Assembly (NCBI RefSeq): GCF_000310245.1
Contig: NC_020505.1
Span: 434,001-498,000 of the forward strand
Source: Candidatus Sulfuricurvum sp. RIFRC-1
Lineage (GTDB): Bacteria; Campylobacterota; Campylobacteria; Campylobacterales; Sulfurimonadaceae
DNA length: 64,000 nucleotides
Reading direction: 5' to 3'
Part shown: positions 8,685 through 18,551 of the stretch, one piece after another
How positions within the stretch are numbered: the first letter of the stretch is position 1
Layout: each line of letters begins with the position of its first letter
Program-made: the position numbers and the translations under genes
Notes under the pieces: generated by a model
The model's input: the letters and a program-made list of their open reading frames with translations, nothing else
Databases searched by the model: none
What the model was told of the DNA's origin: nothing

Positions 8685-9129
8685 TGCACTCGTTATCGCA
8701 CTAGGTTCTCCTGTTCTCGTAGGCGTCTACAAAGAAGGAGAGCTAGTCGAAGAGATCCGCAGTGATGGGATGAGCTCGGATGTGCTGGCGGAGATTTTTG
8801 ATTCGTTGTTGGAGAAGTATACTTTTTCACATTTTATTTATGCCAAAGGTCCCGGAAGTTTTATGGGGATCAAGGTGACCTACCTTTTTCTAAAAACTCT
8901 GAGTATTACGAAAAAAATCCCACTTTTAGCTACGGATGCCTTCTTTTTCAACAAAAATAGCCCCATCAAAGCGTACGGAAAGCTCTATTTTGTTAAAAAT
9001 AGGACAACCATTGAGTTAGAACCGATAGCCTCGCCCGAGATTATCGCATTTGAACTTCCCAAAAATATCGATTTAGAAAAATTTGATTCGGACAATCTCC
9101 CCTATTATGGGATTGATGCCGTAGGATAA
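8677..9129 (+). CDS. tsaB: TsaB-like tRNA threonylcarbamoyladenosine protein, short form
   Basis: 150 residues. It retains the N-terminal ASKHA-like fold start (ALVIALGSPVLVGVY) and the GPGSFMGIKVTYLFLKTL motif characteristic of TsaB, but is much shorter than the roughly 230-residue E. coli protein; short TsaB is usual in Campylobacterota. TsaB acts with TsaD and TsaE to make t6A at position 37 of ANN-decoding tRNAs. The start overlaps the lpxC end and its stop is 9 bases before thrB. Confidence 0.75.
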   Translation: MHDALVIALGSPVLVGVYKEGELVEEIRSDGMSSDVLAEIFDSLLEKYTFSHFIYAKGPGSFMGIKVTYLFLKTLSITKKIPLLATDAFFFNKNSPIKAYGKLYFVKNRTTIELEPIASPEIIAFELPKNIDLEKFDSDNLPYYGIDAVG

Positions 9130-9138
9130 GGAAATTAT

Positions 9139-10020
9139 TTGTTCGTTAGTGTACCTGCAACGAGTGCGAATTTAGGACCCGGATTTGATTCATTAGGGCT
9201 TGCCGTTGATTTGCGTAACCAAGTCGAATTGGTGCCGTCACGTTTTTTTGCCGTCTCCATCAAAGGGGAAGGGGAAAACAACCCAAGACTTAAAGGGAAC
9301 AACCTTTTTGTCAGTATATTTAATGAGCATTACCGCCGTTTGACCCAGAAGCGACAAAACTTCAAATTTACCTTTTACAACCAAATCCCGATGTCTCGAG
9401 GTTTGGGTAGCTCTTCGGCTGTCATCGTGAGTGCGATCAGTTGTGCGCATGAAGCCGCAGGAGTTAAAGTATCCAAACGCCGTATCCTCAATCATGCTCT
9501 CGTGTATGAAAGCCATCCCGATAACATTACTCCGGCAGTTATGGGGGGATTTAATGCGGCAATGGTGGAAAAACAAAAAGTTTTTTCTCAACAAAAACAC
9601 CTCCCCGATTATCTGAAAGCGGTTGTCGTCATTCCGAACAAACCGATCTCAACGGCTAAATCACGTACCACCTTGCCTAAATCGTACAGTAAAGAGAATG
9701 CGGTATATAATCTCTCCCACACAGCCGTAACCGTAGGGGCTTTTTTTAACGAAGATTGGGAAATGCTTCGTCTTGCTACCCAAGATCGGTTTCACCAAAA
9801 AGTACGGATGAAAATGTTGCCGGAACTCTTTGCTGTTCAAAAAATGGCATACGACAACGGTGCGTTGATGTCGACGCTCTCAGGGAGTGGATCGACCTTT
9901 TTTAACATGGTTTACGATCAAGATGCTCAAATGTTAGCGGATAAATTTAAAGCGGAATTTACCGATTTTGAGATCAAAATCTTAGGCTTTGATAATGACG
10001 GTTTAGTTGTGGAACGATAA
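9139..10020 (+). CDS. thrB: Homoserine kinase (GHMP family)
   Basis: 293 residues. It phosphorylates homoserine in threonine synthesis. GHMP motifs are clear: [20 protein letters not shown] at the N-terminus, the ATP-binding [16 protein letters not shown] (about residue 85), and motif 3 [15 protein letters not shown] (about 250). The start is a TTG at 9139 preceded by AAGGA; no in-frame ATG before the conserved N-terminus fits better. Part of the conserved thrB-ylxR-infB-rbfA-rimP run. Confidence 0.95.
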   Translation: MFVSVPATSANLGPGFDSLGLAVDLRNQVELVPSRFFAVSIKGEGENNPRLKGNNLFVSIFNEHYRRLTQKRQNFKFTFYNQIPMSRGLGSSSAVIVSAISCAHEAAGVKVSKRRILNHALVYESHPDNITPAVMGGFNAAMVEKQKVFSQQKHLPDYLKAVVVIPNKPISTAKSRTTLPKSYSKENAVYNLSHTAVTVGAFFNEDWEMLRLATQDRFHQKVRMKMLPELFAVQKMAYDNGALMSTLSGSGSTFFNMVYDQDAQMLADKFKAEFTDFEIKILGFDNDGLVVER

Positions 10021-10040
10021 CTAAGAAAGTATTGGATATA

Positions 10041-10295
10041 ATGGCGCAAAAGTTACATCAGCCTATACGCATGTGCGTAGTTTGTCGTGAGCGCTTCGCT
10101 CAATTTGCACTTTTACGCCTTCAGTGTCGGAATGGGTTACTGCAACCTTATGCTAATGAAGGAAGAAGTTTTTATATGTGCAGGTCTTGCATCGAGCATA
10201 AGAAAACTCCGGGTCAGTTGTCCCGTCAATGTAAAAGCGGCGCAACAGTAGAGCTAATGAATCGGTTAAAGGAGATCATCGTTAATGATGGATAA
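10041..10295 (+). CDS. YlxR/DUF448 family RNA-binding protein
   Basis: About 84 residues from ATG 10041 (an upstream TTG at 10032 would add three). The DUF448 signature is visible: [12 protein letters not shown], then a basic YMCRSCIEH segment, giving two CxxC-like pairs. The family is a small RNA- or nucleoid-binding protein normally encoded between nusA and infB. Here it follows thrB, and nusA is absent from this position. It overlaps infB by 11 bases. Confidence 0.85.
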   Translation: MAQKLHQPIRMCVVCRERFAQFALLRLQCRNGLLQPYANEGRSFYMCRSCIEHKKTPGQLSRQCKSGATVELMNRLKEIIVNDG

Positions 10296-12819
10296 AGTTA
10301 GAGTTCATGAAATTGCCAAAGAGCTTGGTATCAATTCAAAAGAGGTAGTGGATAAAGCAGCCGCAATGGGGCTCAATGTAAAAACTGCCTCAAGTTCGGT
10401 TTCGATCGAAGAAGCTGAGCAAATCATGAACTATATCATGAGCGGGGCGTCGAATGAAGCCTCAACGCCCAAGCCTTCCCCTAAAACTTCATCTTCAGAA
10501 GAAGTTCCAACCGTAACGACAGTTGTTGAAGAGAGCATCCAAACAGTACCTGCTGTAGCAGAAGTAAAAGAAGTAAATGCAGAAGAAACGGTTGTGGAAC
10601 AAGAAATTCCTAAGCGCTCAGGTCTGAAAATCGTTAAGAAAAAACGTCCTCAAGAAGAGGAATTCGTCGCTCCGGTTCGTCATGAAAATGTCAATGTTTC
10701 CAGTTATGGAAAATTGAGTGAGCAAGCGCAACGAGAGTTGGAAGCTAAGCGTGCGAAAAAGGTCCAAAGCAATAATTTCCCGGTTCAGAAAAAAGATCAA
10801 GGGGTTCGCCTTGATATCTTCGGCGGCGGAATTTCTGATGTATCGATGGATTATGAGCAAGATCAAGTCGTATTGATGGACTTCAACGATTTGGGGGCTA
10901 ACTTACCACCGGAAGAAGAGCAAAAACCGAAAGAGAAAAAACCGATCGGTCGTAACGCGGGTAAAAAACAGGGTGCCAATCGCGGTAAACCGCGTCAAGT
11001 TTCTCGTGAAGCACGTAAGCGTTATACAAAAGATGCAAAAGAAGACGAAGTCATTACTCACGTTGAAATCGCAGAAGATGTCCGTGTTTATGAATTTGCT
11101 GAAAAAGTAGGGCAAACAATCTCTGCGGTCATTAAAGTCTTATTTGACCTCGGGATGATGGTTACTAAAAACGACTTCCTCGGAAAAGACGAGATCGAAA
11201 TCTTGGCGAGTGAGTTCGGTGTCGAAGTAACGACTATCGATCCAAAAGATGCGTTTAATCTTGAGACGGCGTACGATGAAGAGCATGAAGACAGTGAAGG
11301 TTCCGTTGAACGTCCTCCGGTTATCACGATCATGGGGCACGTTGACCATGGTAAAACATCTCTTCTTGATGCGATTCGTAATGCCAAAGTAGCCCACGGC
11401 GAAGCGGGTGGAATCACTCAGCACATCGGTGCATACTCGGTAGAGCAAAAAGGTAAATTGATCACGTTCTTGGATACTCCGGGACATGAAGCGTTTAGTG
11501 CGATGCGTTCACGCGGGGCGCAGCTTACCGATATTATCGTTATCGTTGTTGCGGCGGATGATGGTGTTAAACCTCAAACCCGCGAATCGGTTCAACATGC
11601 AAAAGATGCAAAAGTTCCGGTCATCGTTGCGGTGAACAAAATGGACAAACCGGGTGCAAATCCGGATATGGTTAAAGCACAAATGGCGGAACTCGGACTT
11701 AACCCTACCGAGTGGGGTGGAGATGTTGAATTCGTCGGCGTTTCAGCCAAAGCGATGACGGGCATTGATGAGCTTTTAGAGGCGATCTTGCTCCAATCTG
11801 AAGTAATGGAACTCAAAGCAAACCCTGATGTTATGGCAAAAGCGGTCGTCGTTGAGTCTACGTTGGAAAAAGGGCGTGGACCGGTTGCTACGGTTATCGT
11901 TCAGAACGGAACATTGCGTGTCGGTGATAATATCGTGTGCGGTGGTGCTTATGGACGTGTTCGAGCACTCATTAGTGATCGTAAAGCACAACTTCAGCAA
12001 ATCGGACCGAGTCAAACAGCTGTTGTTGTCGGTTTGAGCGATGTCCCGCCATCGGGTGAAGTGATGATGGTGATGGAGAGTGATCGTGAAGCGCGTGAAG
12101 TAGCACAAAAACGTGCTGAGTATGATCGTCACCGTGAACTTTCATTGAGTACCAAAGCATCGTTCGATGATTTGACCTCGTTGATCGCTGAGGGTCGTAT
12201 TAAAGCCCTTAAAGTCGTTCTTAAAACCGACGTTCACGGTTCTCTTGAGGCGATTAAATCGGCTCTTGCAGAGTTGCGTAATGAAGAGGTCAAAGTTGAA
12301 GTTATCTCCAGCGGTGTCGGTGGAATTACCGAAAATGACATCGCCTTGGTAAACAACAGTGAAAACTGTGCCCTACTCGGATTCAACGTTCGTCCTACGG
12401 GTAATGTCAATGCTATGGCAAAACAAATGGGTGTAGAGATCAAAACCTACTCTATTATTTATCAGCTTATCGATGATGTTAAATTGTTGCTCGGCGGTAT
12501 GATGGCACCGCAATTCCGTGAAGAGAATACCGGACAAGCCGAAGTTCGTGATACGTTCCCGATGCCTAAAGGTGCAGGAACCATCGCAGGTTGTGTGGTT
12601 GTTGACGGTAAACTCGTACGCGGCGGAATGGTTCGCGTTATCCGTGAGGGTGTTGTTATCCATGAGGGTGATCTCACCTCTCTTAGACGTTTCAAAGACG
12701 ATGTCAAAGAGGTTGGTAAAGGATTTGATTGTGGTGTTGTCCTCAATGGTTACACCGATGTCAAAGTGGGTGACGTTATCGAAACCTTCAAAAAAATCGA
12801 GACAAAAGTATCCCTGTGA
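10285..12819 (+). CDS. infB: Translation initiation factor IF-2
   Basis: 844 residues. An N-terminal IF2_N domain ([23 protein letters not shown]) is followed by an acidic/proline-rich low-complexity linker (about 55-260), a second IF2_N module and the GTPase domain with G1 GHVDHGKT near residue 350, G3 DTPGHE and G4 NKMDKP. Domains II, III (C1) and C2 complete the factor, which positions fMet-tRNA on the 30S subunit. ATGs at 10285 and 10288 are both possible. The stop overlaps the rbfA GTG start by 4 bases. Confidence 0.98.
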   Translation: MMDKVRVHEIAKELGINSKEVVDKAAAMGLNVKTASSSVSIEEAEQIMNYIMSGASNEASTPKPSPKTSSSEEVPTVTTVVEESIQTVPAVAEVKEVNAEETVVEQEIPKRSGLKIVKKKRPQEEEFVAPVRHENVNVSSYGKLSEQAQRELEAKRAKKVQSNNFPVQKKDQGVRLDIFGGGISDVSMDYEQDQVVLMDFNDLGANLPPEEEQKPKEKKPIGRNAGKKQGANRGKPRQVSREARKRYTKDAKEDEVITHVEIAEDVRVYEFAEKVGQTISAVIKVLFDLGMMVTKNDFLGKDEIEILASEFGVEVTTIDPKDAFNLETAYDEEHEDSEGSVERPPVITIMGHVDHGKTSLLDAIRNAKVAHGEAGGITQHIGAYSVEQKGKLITFLDTPGHEAFSAMRSRGAQLTDIIVIVVAADDGVKPQTRESVQHAKDAKVPVIVAVNKMDKPGANPDMVKAQMAELGLNPTEWGGDVEFVGVSAKAMTGIDELLEAILLQSEVMELKANPDVMAKAVVVESTLEKGRGPVATVIVQNGTLRVGDNIVCGGAYGRVRALISDRKAQLQQIGPSQTAVVVGLSDVPPSGEVMMVMESDREAREVAQKRAEYDRHRELSLSTKASFDDLTSLIAEGRIKALKVVLKTDVHGSLEAIKSALAELRNEEVKVEVISSGVGGITENDIALVNNSENCALLGFNVRPTGNVNAMAKQMGVEIKTYSIIYQLIDDVKLLLGGMMAPQFREENTGQAEVRDTFPMPKGAGTIAGCVVVDGKLVRGGMVRVIREGVVIHEGDLTSLRRFKDDVKEVGKGFDCGVVLNGYTDVKVGDVIETFKKIETKVSL

Positions 12820-13181
12820 CGCCGGCACAAATCAAAATCAAGCGAACGGAATCCATTCTCAAAGAGTTGATTCCCGAAGCGATCAGCCAACTCTCCGATG
12901 CACGTGTACGTGAAGTGGATGTTATCGATGTCCATTGTTCACGCGGACGCAGTGATGCCAAAGTGTATCTTGACCCTCACCACTATACGCCGCAAGAGCA
13001 AGCAGTATTTTTAAAACTGCTTGAAAAAGCCCGCCCGATTATCGAAGAGCATTGTATGAAAGATCAAGGGTGGTTCCGTTCGCCTCGTATGACCTTCGTA
13101 TTTGACGATACCCTCAAACGAAGCCAAAATATCGAGGCATTATTCGCCCAAATCGCCAAGGAGAAAAAAGATGAGTCTTGA
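12816..13181 (+). CDS. rbfA: Ribosome-binding factor A
   Basis: 121 residues, GTG start overlapping the infB stop. It begins with the family pattern of an N-terminal helix ([21 protein letters not shown]) and follows with the KH-like fold and the [24 protein letters not shown]-terminal motif (RxxPxLxFxxDxs..). RbfA binds the 30S subunit and aids 16S 5' end maturation. It overlaps rimP by 11 bases within the same operon. Confidence 0.93.
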   Translation: MTPAQIKIKRTESILKELIPEAISQLSDARVREVDVIDVHCSRGRSDAKVYLDPHHYTPQEQAVFLKLLEKARPIIEEHCMKDQGWFRSPRMTFVFDDTLKRSQNIEALFAQIAKEKKDES

Positions 13182-13602
13182 GAGCGACATCAAAAAAATG
13201 GTTGAATCGATCGGCTTATCGTTGTACGATACCGCCGTTTTCAATGAAAATGAGAATACGATTTTTCGTGTGAGCGTCACCGCTCCGGGCGGAGTGACAC
13301 TCAACCAATGTGCAGAACTCACTCATCTCATTAATCCTTTGTTGGATGTAACCTCTCCCGTAAGCGGTGAATACCGTCTGGAAGTGAGCAGTCCAGGGAT
13401 TGAACGTAAACTCAAAAGCTTAGAGCATTTTGTCCAGTCCGTGGGTGAAAAAGTTGCTTTGAGCACGATCACTAAAGAGAAGTTTGAGGGTGAAATGATC
13501 GGTGTCGAAAACGACGAAATTATTCTCAAAACAGCAGAAAACGGTGAGCAAAGAATCCCTTTCCGCTCGATCAGCAAGGCTAAAACTTACTTCGAGTGGT
13601 AA
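13171..13602 (+). CDS. rimP: Ribosome maturation factor RimP
   Basis: 143 residues from ATG 13171, chosen because AAGGAG lies at 13158-13163 and the protein then starts [20 protein letters not shown], as in the family. The N-terminal domain ends with the LEVSSPGIERKLKSLEHF motif and the C-terminal Sm-like domain follows. It acts in 30S assembly. The stop overlaps the ribD start (TAATG at 13600-13604). Confidence 0.93.
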   Translation: MSLESDIKKMVESIGLSLYDTAVFNENENTIFRVSVTAPGGVTLNQCAELTHLINPLLDVTSPVSGEYRLEVSSPGIERKLKSLEHFVQSVGEKVALSTITKEKFEGEMIGVENDEIILKTAENGEQRIPFRSISKAKTYFEW

Positions 13603-14612
13603 TGAAAACCACCACTGCGCTTCATGCTATGAAACTCGCGCTTAACGCGGCGTGGGACTATCAACTTCTCACTTTTCCTAATCCTGCCGTCGGTGCAGCG
13701 TGTATTTTAGAAAATGGTTCAATCTTATCCATCGGTGCTCATATAATTGCGGGCGGTCCTCATGCCGAAGTGTATGCACTGCGTGATGCTTATACAGCCC
13801 TTTCCGGTGACACTTCAATAGCGGATAGCGATGACGCTCACCACATTCATGAGTATCTTCGTACCCACCATAATGGAATTTTTAACTTTGTCTCGATGGC
13901 AGTAACGCTGGAACCGTGTTCTCATATCGGTAAAACCCCCTCATGCGCCTTGTTGATCCGTGATTTGGGCATTAAGAGACTTTATATCAGTGTCCGTGAT
14001 CCCAATCCCTCAGCAGCAGGCGGTGCAGAGATTTTGAGCGATTCGGGTGTCGAGTGTATTTTTGGCGTACTGGAAAATGAGGGGCAAAAACTATTAGAAC
14101 CGTTTATCCGGTGGCAGAGTAACCCTTTTGTGTTTTTTAAATGGGCACAGCGGCTTGATGGGACGATTGATAACGGCACAATCAGTTCAAAAAGTTCACG
14201 TGAGCATATGCACGCTCTACGCGACCGGTGCGACTTGATTGTAATCGGCGGTAATACGGTACGCAGTGATCGTCCGACGCTCGATGCACGGCTGGTAGAG
14301 GGGAAAGCCCCTGATGTCTTAATCTATTCACACAACAATGAATTTGATCGTACAATCCCTCTCTTTAATATTCCAAACCGTCAGGTATTTGTTGAAGCTT
14401 CATTGGAAAAAATAAATAAATACCGATTGGTGATGATAGAGGGGGGCATGGGAATGATGGAAGCCACATCTGAGGTTGCAAATTGGTATCTCAGTTACAT
14501 TGCACCCAAAATTGGGGGCGGATCACAAACTCTTGGCGTAATTCAAGAGGATTTTGAGGTAATGAACGCTAAAATCACCGATAATATTATCCTTTGGATG
14601 AAGAAAAAATAG
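13602..14612 (+). CDS. ribD: Bifunctional riboflavin biosynthesis deaminase/reductase
   Basis: 336 residues. The N-terminal cytidine-deaminase-like domain carries the zinc motif HAEVYAL (about residue 54) and EPCSHIGKTPSCA (about 104). The C-terminal half is the DHFR-like reductase (FVFFKWAQRLDGTIDN, IVIGGNTVRSDRPTLDAR). It converts the GTP cyclohydrolase II product to 5-amino-6-ribitylaminopyrimidinedione phosphate. The ATG is at 13602 in TAATG, coupled to rimP. The C-terminal reductase part is slightly shorter than in E. coli RibD. Confidence 0.93.
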   Translation: MKTTTALHAMKLALNAAWDYQLLTFPNPAVGAACILENGSILSIGAHIIAGGPHAEVYALRDAYTALSGDTSIADSDDAHHIHEYLRTHHNGIFNFVSMAVTLEPCSHIGKTPSCALLIRDLGIKRLYISVRDPNPSAAGGAEILSDSGVECIFGVLENEGQKLLEPFIRWQSNPFVFFKWAQRLDGTIDNGTISSKSSREHMHALRDRCDLIVIGGNTVRSDRPTLDARLVEGKAPDVLIYSHNNEFDRTIPLFNIPNRQVFVEASLEKINKYRLVMIEGGMGMMEATSEVANWYLSYIAPKIGGGSQTLGVIQEDFEVMNAKITDNIILWMKKK

Positions 14613-14620
14613 GACTATTT

Positions 14621-15331
14621 ATGACCAAACAAGAGAAAATCGTATCGATGTTCAACGATATAGCTCCGACGTATGATCGTGCTAATCGAGTCCTCAGTAT
14701 GGGTATCGATACCTTCTGGCGCCGCAGAGCATGCGATTTAGCGTTTGGTTACTGCCCATCAAAAACGATTGATTCTATCGTTGATGTCGCGTGCGGTACG
14801 GGTGATATGATGGGATACTGGAAACGCCGTGCCGATAAAGCGGGATTGATCGTTGATCGGATTGTCGGGATTGACCCGAGTGAGGGGATGGTTGGAGTAG
14901 GGCGCGAAAAGTTTCCGGATATGTCGTTTCATATTGCCCCTGCAACCGAGCTTCCAAAATCGGACAGCTCGGCCGACATCATCAGTATCTCATACGGTAT
15001 TCGTAACGTTGTTGAACGTCAAGAGGGACTCCGTGAATTTAATCGTGTCCTTAAACCGGGGGGACTTGTCGTCATTTTGGAATTTATGAAAAATGAAAAC
15101 CCTTCCCTGTTGGGTAAAGTACGCGATTGGTACATGAACAACGTCCTTCCCCGTATCGGCGGTTTGATCTCTAATAACTATGAAGCGTATCGCTATTTGC
15201 CTGACTCTATCGAAGGTTTTTTGACCGTGGGAAAAATGTCTCGCGAGCTTGAAGAAGCGGGATTTGAGATGCTCTATACGAAAAGCTTCTCGATGGATAT
15301 TTCGACCTTGATGATTGCCCGTAAAAAGTAG
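14621..15331 (+). CDS. ubiE: Demethylmenaquinone methyltransferase, UbiE/MenG family
   Basis: 236 residues from ATG 14621 (AGGA 8 bases upstream). SAM-dependent methyltransferase with MFNDIAPTYDRANRVLSMGID at the N-terminus, the SAM motif VDVACGTGDM, GIDPSEGM, and the RNVVERQEGLREFNRVLKPGG motif of the UbiE/COQ5 family. Campylobacterota use menaquinone, so the expected reaction is the last step, methylating demethylmenaquinone. This fits the mqnX-like gene elsewhere in the window. Confidence 0.92.
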   Translation: MTKQEKIVSMFNDIAPTYDRANRVLSMGIDTFWRRRACDLAFGYCPSKTIDSIVDVACGTGDMMGYWKRRADKAGLIVDRIVGIDPSEGMVGVGREKFPDMSFHIAPATELPKSDSSADIISISYGIRNVVERQEGLREFNRVLKPGGLVVILEFMKNENPSLLGKVRDWYMNNVLPRIGGLISNNYEAYRYLPDSIEGFLTVGKMSRELEEAGFEMLYTKSFSMDISTLMIARKK

Positions 15332-15335
15332 TTTT

Positions 15336-16589
15336 ATGGCTTCCACTCTCAGCGTCAGCAGTTTAAATGAACAAATTAAGACGCTATTAGAAACCTCCTT
15401 TGAATTTGTTAGCGTCGAGGGGGAACTCTCCCGCGTCACTAAACACGGCAGCGGACATATCTATTTCACGCTCAAAGACAGTGATTCCGCCATCAAATGT
15501 GTGATGTTCAAGGGTAATGCGGCTAGGCTAAAGTTCTCTCTCGAAGAGGGGGCGCACATCATCCTCCATGGAGCGCTGAGCCTCTACAAACCGCGCGGTG
15601 AGTATCAAATCAATGCATTCAGTGCAGAGCCTTACGGTGCAGGGGCTTTGGCGGTGGCATTCGAGCAACTCAAACAAAAGTTGGAAGCCAAAGGGTATTT
15701 TGACCCGACACGTAAAAAGTCCTTTCCAAAATTTCCCCAAACAATTATTTTAGTGACCTCCGCGACAGGTGCCGCGTTGCAGGATATGCAGAGAGTTGCA
15801 ACGCACCGATGGCCGTTGGTCAAACTCATCGTGTTGGATGTATTGGTTCAAGGCTCCAGTGCGGCGGGACAGATCGCTGATGCGTTGCGCTATGCCGATA
15901 CATTAAACGCGGATGCGGTGATTGTCGGACGAGGTGGCGGAAGTATCGAGGATTTGTGGGCATTTAACGAGGAGATCGTTGCCGATGCGATTTTCGCTAT
16001 GAACACGCCCGTGATGTCGGCGGTGGGGCATGAGATCGACTGGGTCATTAGCGATTACGTCTCTGATATGCGCGCTCCGACACCGAGTGCCGCAATGCAA
16101 ATGCTTCTCCCTGATCAAAACGAGCTGTTTCAAAATATCGATGAAATCCGCTTTAGTGCCTATGGGATGATTGCTCAACGGCTGGAGCGTAAACGTGAAC
16201 AGCTCACCTCTATGCAAGAGGCGTTTAAACGTCATGGGGTAGAACATCGTTTAGAGGTACAGCGCGAGCTGGTAAAAGAGTTAAAAGAGCGATTGACTGG
16301 GCAGATAACACAGCGGTTAGAGCAAAGCAGACGTGAGATTGCTCCTCTGATGGAGCGGTTAAACCAAAGTATCGAATCAACACTCCGTCAAAAGCAGTTT
16401 GTGATTAATCAACTCACGGAAGGGTTTACTGCCAATCATCCGAAAAATAAAAACAAAAGCGGATTTGCCCAGATCGCCCGTGAGGGAAAAGTGATCGATT
16501 TGGATGCGCTCAGTGTCGGGGATCGGTTTGATGCGATGAATGAGCGGCGCGTTGTCCGCTCGGAAGTGGTAGAAATTAGCATTATTTGA
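15336..16589 (+). CDS. xseA: Exodeoxyribonuclease VII large subunit
   Basis: 417 residues. N-terminal OB-fold domain (SVSSLNEQIKTLLETSF, GELSRVTKHGSGHIYFTLKD) and the catalytic domain with TSATGAALQDM, VGRGGGSIEDLWAFNEE and SAVGHEIDWVISDYVSDMRAPTPSAA, then a long coiled coil. It acts with XseB in degrading single-stranded DNA. ATG 15336 is chosen over an upstream TTG that would sit inside ubiE. Its stop codon overlaps the -35 box of the hicA promoter. Confidence 0.95.
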   Translation: MASTLSVSSLNEQIKTLLETSFEFVSVEGELSRVTKHGSGHIYFTLKDSDSAIKCVMFKGNAARLKFSLEEGAHIILHGALSLYKPRGEYQINAFSAEPYGAGALAVAFEQLKQKLEAKGYFDPTRKKSFPKFPQTIILVTSATGAALQDMQRVATHRWPLVKLIVLDVLVQGSSAAGQIADALRYADTLNADAVIVGRGGGSIEDLWAFNEEIVADAIFAMNTPVMSAVGHEIDWVISDYVSDMRAPTPSAAMQMLLPDQNELFQNIDEIRFSAYGMIAQRLERKREQLTSMQEAFKRHGVEHRLEVQRELVKELKERLTGQITQRLEQSRREIAPLMERLNQSIESTLRQKQFVINQLTEGFTANHPKNKNKSGFAQIAREGKVIDLDALSVGDRFDAMNERRVVRSEVVEISII

Positions 16590-16621
16590 CAATAGTGTGT
16601 ATAGTAAGTATAATGTTTTCA
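16586..16621 (+). promoter_or_regulatory. Consensus sigma70 promoter of hicAB giving a leaderless start
   Basis: Perfect TTGACA at 16586-16591 and perfect TATAAT at 16609-16614, spaced exactly 17 bases. The expected start site, about seven bases after the -10, coincides with the A of the hicA ATG at 16621, and no Shine-Dalgarno sequence precedes that ATG. The -35 overlaps the xseA stop codon. Such a strong promoter usually needs repression; HicB with its RHH domain is the likely repressor. Confidence 0.85.
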
Positions 16622-16809
16622 TGAAAAGTTCGGAAATAATCAAGAAGATGTTAGCGGATGGTTGGGTATTGGTTGCCGTGCGCGGAAGTCACCATCAGTT
16701 CAAACATCCGACCAAAGCAGGTCGAGTAACCGTCCCCCATCCTAAAAAAGATTTGGGTATCGGGCTAGTACGGGCGATTATGAAACAAGCCGGACTGAAA
16801 GAGGAGTAA
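16621..16809 (+). CDS. hicA: HicA-family mRNA interferase toxin
   Basis: 62 residues, typical for HicA. The dsRBD-like fold and catalytic His are visible in VAVRGSHHQFKHPTKAGRVTVPHPKKDLGIGLVRAIMKQAGL (His about residue 24). HicA toxins cleave mRNA and are neutralised by HicB. The start is ATG 16621; an upstream in-frame GTG at 16597 would lie within the promoter. It is followed after 3 bases by hicB, the usual toxin-first order. Confidence 0.92.
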   Translation: MKSSEIIKKMLADGWVLVAVRGSHHQFKHPTKAGRVTVPHPKKDLGIGLVRAIMKQAGLKEE

Positions 16810-16812
16810 ACT

Positions 16813-17202
16813 ATGCGCTATCCTATCGCAATCGAAATGGGAAATGAGACAACGGCGTTTGGGGTGATCGTCCCTGATCTCGTAGGGTGTTTTTCAGCAG
16901 GTGATACCCTCGATGAAGCGATTGATAATGCCAAAGAGGCGATCACTTTGCATATCGACGGACTGCTCGATGATAATGAAACGATACCCGCACCATCGCC
17001 AGTGAGTAAGTACAGTTTGTTAAGTGAATACGCAGGGACTATTTGGGCGATTGTTGAGATTGACCCCGCTATATTAGATGATAAAGCCGAGAGGGTTAAT
17101 ATCACCCTTCCTCGCCGTGTATTAGCGAGACTTGATGCAAAAGCCAAAGAGGCGGGAGAGACGCGGAGCGGGTATATCGCGCGTCTGAGTATCGGGGCGT
17201 AA
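16813..17202 (+). CDS. hicB: HicB-family antitoxin with RHH DNA-binding domain
   Basis: 129 residues. N-terminal HicB RNase-H-like degenerate domain (RYPIAIE, FGVIVPDLVGCFSAGDTLDEAIDNAKEAI) and a C-terminal ribbon-helix-helix domain (RVNITLPRRVLARLDAKAKEAGETRSGYIARL, about residues 94-126). The N-terminal domain blocks HicA and the RHH domain normally represses the operon promoter. Co-transcribed with hicA. AT-rich accessory genes follow directly, so the pair marks the island boundary. Confidence 0.92.
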   Translation: MRYPIAIEMGNETTAFGVIVPDLVGCFSAGDTLDEAIDNAKEAITLHIDGLLDDNETIPAPSPVSKYSLLSEYAGTIWAIVEIDPAILDDKAERVNITLPRRVLARLDAKAKEAGETRSGYIARLSIGA

Positions 17203-17218
17203 AGAAGCTCTTTTTGTG

Positions 17219-17602
17219 TTAGCCTCGGTGAACAATTGCGTCATTTATCGCATTAACAATATTGTTGATTAAATCGAAGTCTTTTGAACTAAGGGCTTGA
17301 ATTGTTCCTCCTGCACTTACAGTAACTACACTATAAGTAGGTTTTATTTTAAAACCAAGCCAAAGCAAGAAAGCAGCTAATGTTAGTATTACCAATCCGC
17401 TAGAAGCATTTTCAGACATGTTAGCTATTCCAACAAGAATTAAAAAAATACCAGCAAGAATTACTAAACCTTTAAATTTTGAAGGTGTTTCTGTCATTTT
17501 AACAGAAGTTAAACCTGCTAGAGCATACGTTTCTCCATGTGTAATAAAGCGTGCATTAGTAACTTTATTGTTTACGCTTTCAAAAAATACTTTTTCTTCC
17601 AT
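17219..17602 (-). CDS. DUF6232-type two-helix membrane protein
   Basis: 127 residues. The N-terminus EEKVFFESVNNKVTNARFITHGETYALAGLTSVKM resembles DUF6232 proteins, which begin with a short strand-rich domain and then carry membrane helices (here about residues 43-60 and 66-84) and a C-terminal cytosolic tail. Function of the family is not established. It stands alone on the minus strand between hicB and a lipoprotein gene, in a stretch visibly richer in A+T than the flanking operons. Confidence 0.6.
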   Translation of the reverse strand: MEEKVFFESVNNKVTNARFITHGETYALAGLTSVKMTETPSKFKGLVILAGIFLILVGIANMSENASSGLVILTLAAFLLWLGFKIKPTYSVVTVSAGGTIQALSSKDFDLINNIVNAINDAIVHRG

Positions 17603-17735
17603 TTGAATCTACCTTATTGCATAAATTATAAAGACTCTAACATAAATTTTTTTTCATTAAACTTAATCTACATTCGTTCATTTGAGCGTTTTTTTGGTAA
17701 TATCAATATTATTATTTTGAACTGAAAGCTTATTT

Positions 17736-18551
17736 ATGTTATCTAAAATTTTAAATTCAAGAAAAAAAGAGTTTATTTCGTTGTTTTTTATATCTTTTAT
17801 TTTGACAGGTTGCACTAGTCATAGTGGACCTTCAATAGGTGAAAATCTTGCGACATCGTTAAAAGATTTTGGACAAGCAACTGTAGAGGTTTTTACCTAT
17901 AGAGATATTGTGCAGTTTAAATCACCGTATGGAGACGGTAGAGGACAAATTCGAAAACGAATCGATGGACAGGTGTTTGATTTTAAAGGGGCGACTTTAC
18001 TCAAAGGAGAAACGATCCCGACGATGACAAAATTTTATAGTATGGATCAATGGAGACAGAATGATCGTACTATTTTGATGTTGTATGGTGCATCGGATAA
18101 ATGCGATAAAACTAATTGGCTGATTGATATGGATCCAGCAGGATATTCTATGTATCGTCTTGGAAATTGCCATAACTCATTTGATTTAAAATCAGAGGGT
18201 AACGGTGTCTTTAAAATTGTAGAAAATAATAGTCTTGACCCATTTGTTTATTTATATGATAGTGATGGACTTAGTGAGGGTAAATTGGCTTCTACTTGGG
18301 TTGCTGAGCAAAAAGTATATAAAGAAAATGAGCGCCAAAGTAATTACAGCAACAATCAGAAAATAATTTCAAAACCAGTCGGTCAGCCATTAGCGAACAA
18401 TCCATCTATCAACAAGACAAATAATACTTCTCAGCACGTCAATAAACCTTTTATTAGAACTTTTGAGGATTCAAAGAATCTTAAAAAAGTGGAAACATCA
18501 ACAAAAAAAGTAAAACAAGCTAAAACTGTTTGGCAAATCGATAAATCATAA
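17736..18551 (+). CDS. Putative lipoprotein, unknown function
   Basis: 271 residues. The signal peptide ends in the lipobox FILTGC, so Cys about residue 26 should be lipidated. The body has no family I recognise; it contains several Trp/Tyr-rich strands, a CDKTNWLIDMDPAGYSMYRLGNCHN segment with two Cys, and a Lys/Asn/Gln-rich C-terminal tail (about 195-271) typical of a disordered linker. It is 24 bases upstream of the split membrane protein and probably co-transcribed with it. Confidence 0.6.
   Translation: MLSKILNSRKKEFISLFFISFILTGCTSHSGPSIGENLATSLKDFGQATVEVFTYRDIVQFKSPYGDGRGQIRKRIDGQVFDFKGATLLKGETIPTMTKFYSMDQWRQNDRTILMLYGASDKCDKTNWLIDMDPAGYSMYRLGNCHNSFDLKSEGNGVFKIVENNSLDPFVYLYDSDGLSEGKLASTWVAEQKVYKENERQSNYSNNQKIISKPVGQPLANNPSINKTNNTSQHVNKPFIRTFEDSKNLKKVETSTKKVKQAKTVWQIDKS

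Noticed and set aside
10021-10295. Absence of nusA before infB
   Set aside because: The thrB-ylxR-infB order is common in Campylobacterota, so this is not a deletion in this strain.
12373-12828. 151-codon minus-strand ORF antisense to infB
   Set aside because: Shadow of the infB 3' end; composition is typical of reverse-complement coding, no domain.
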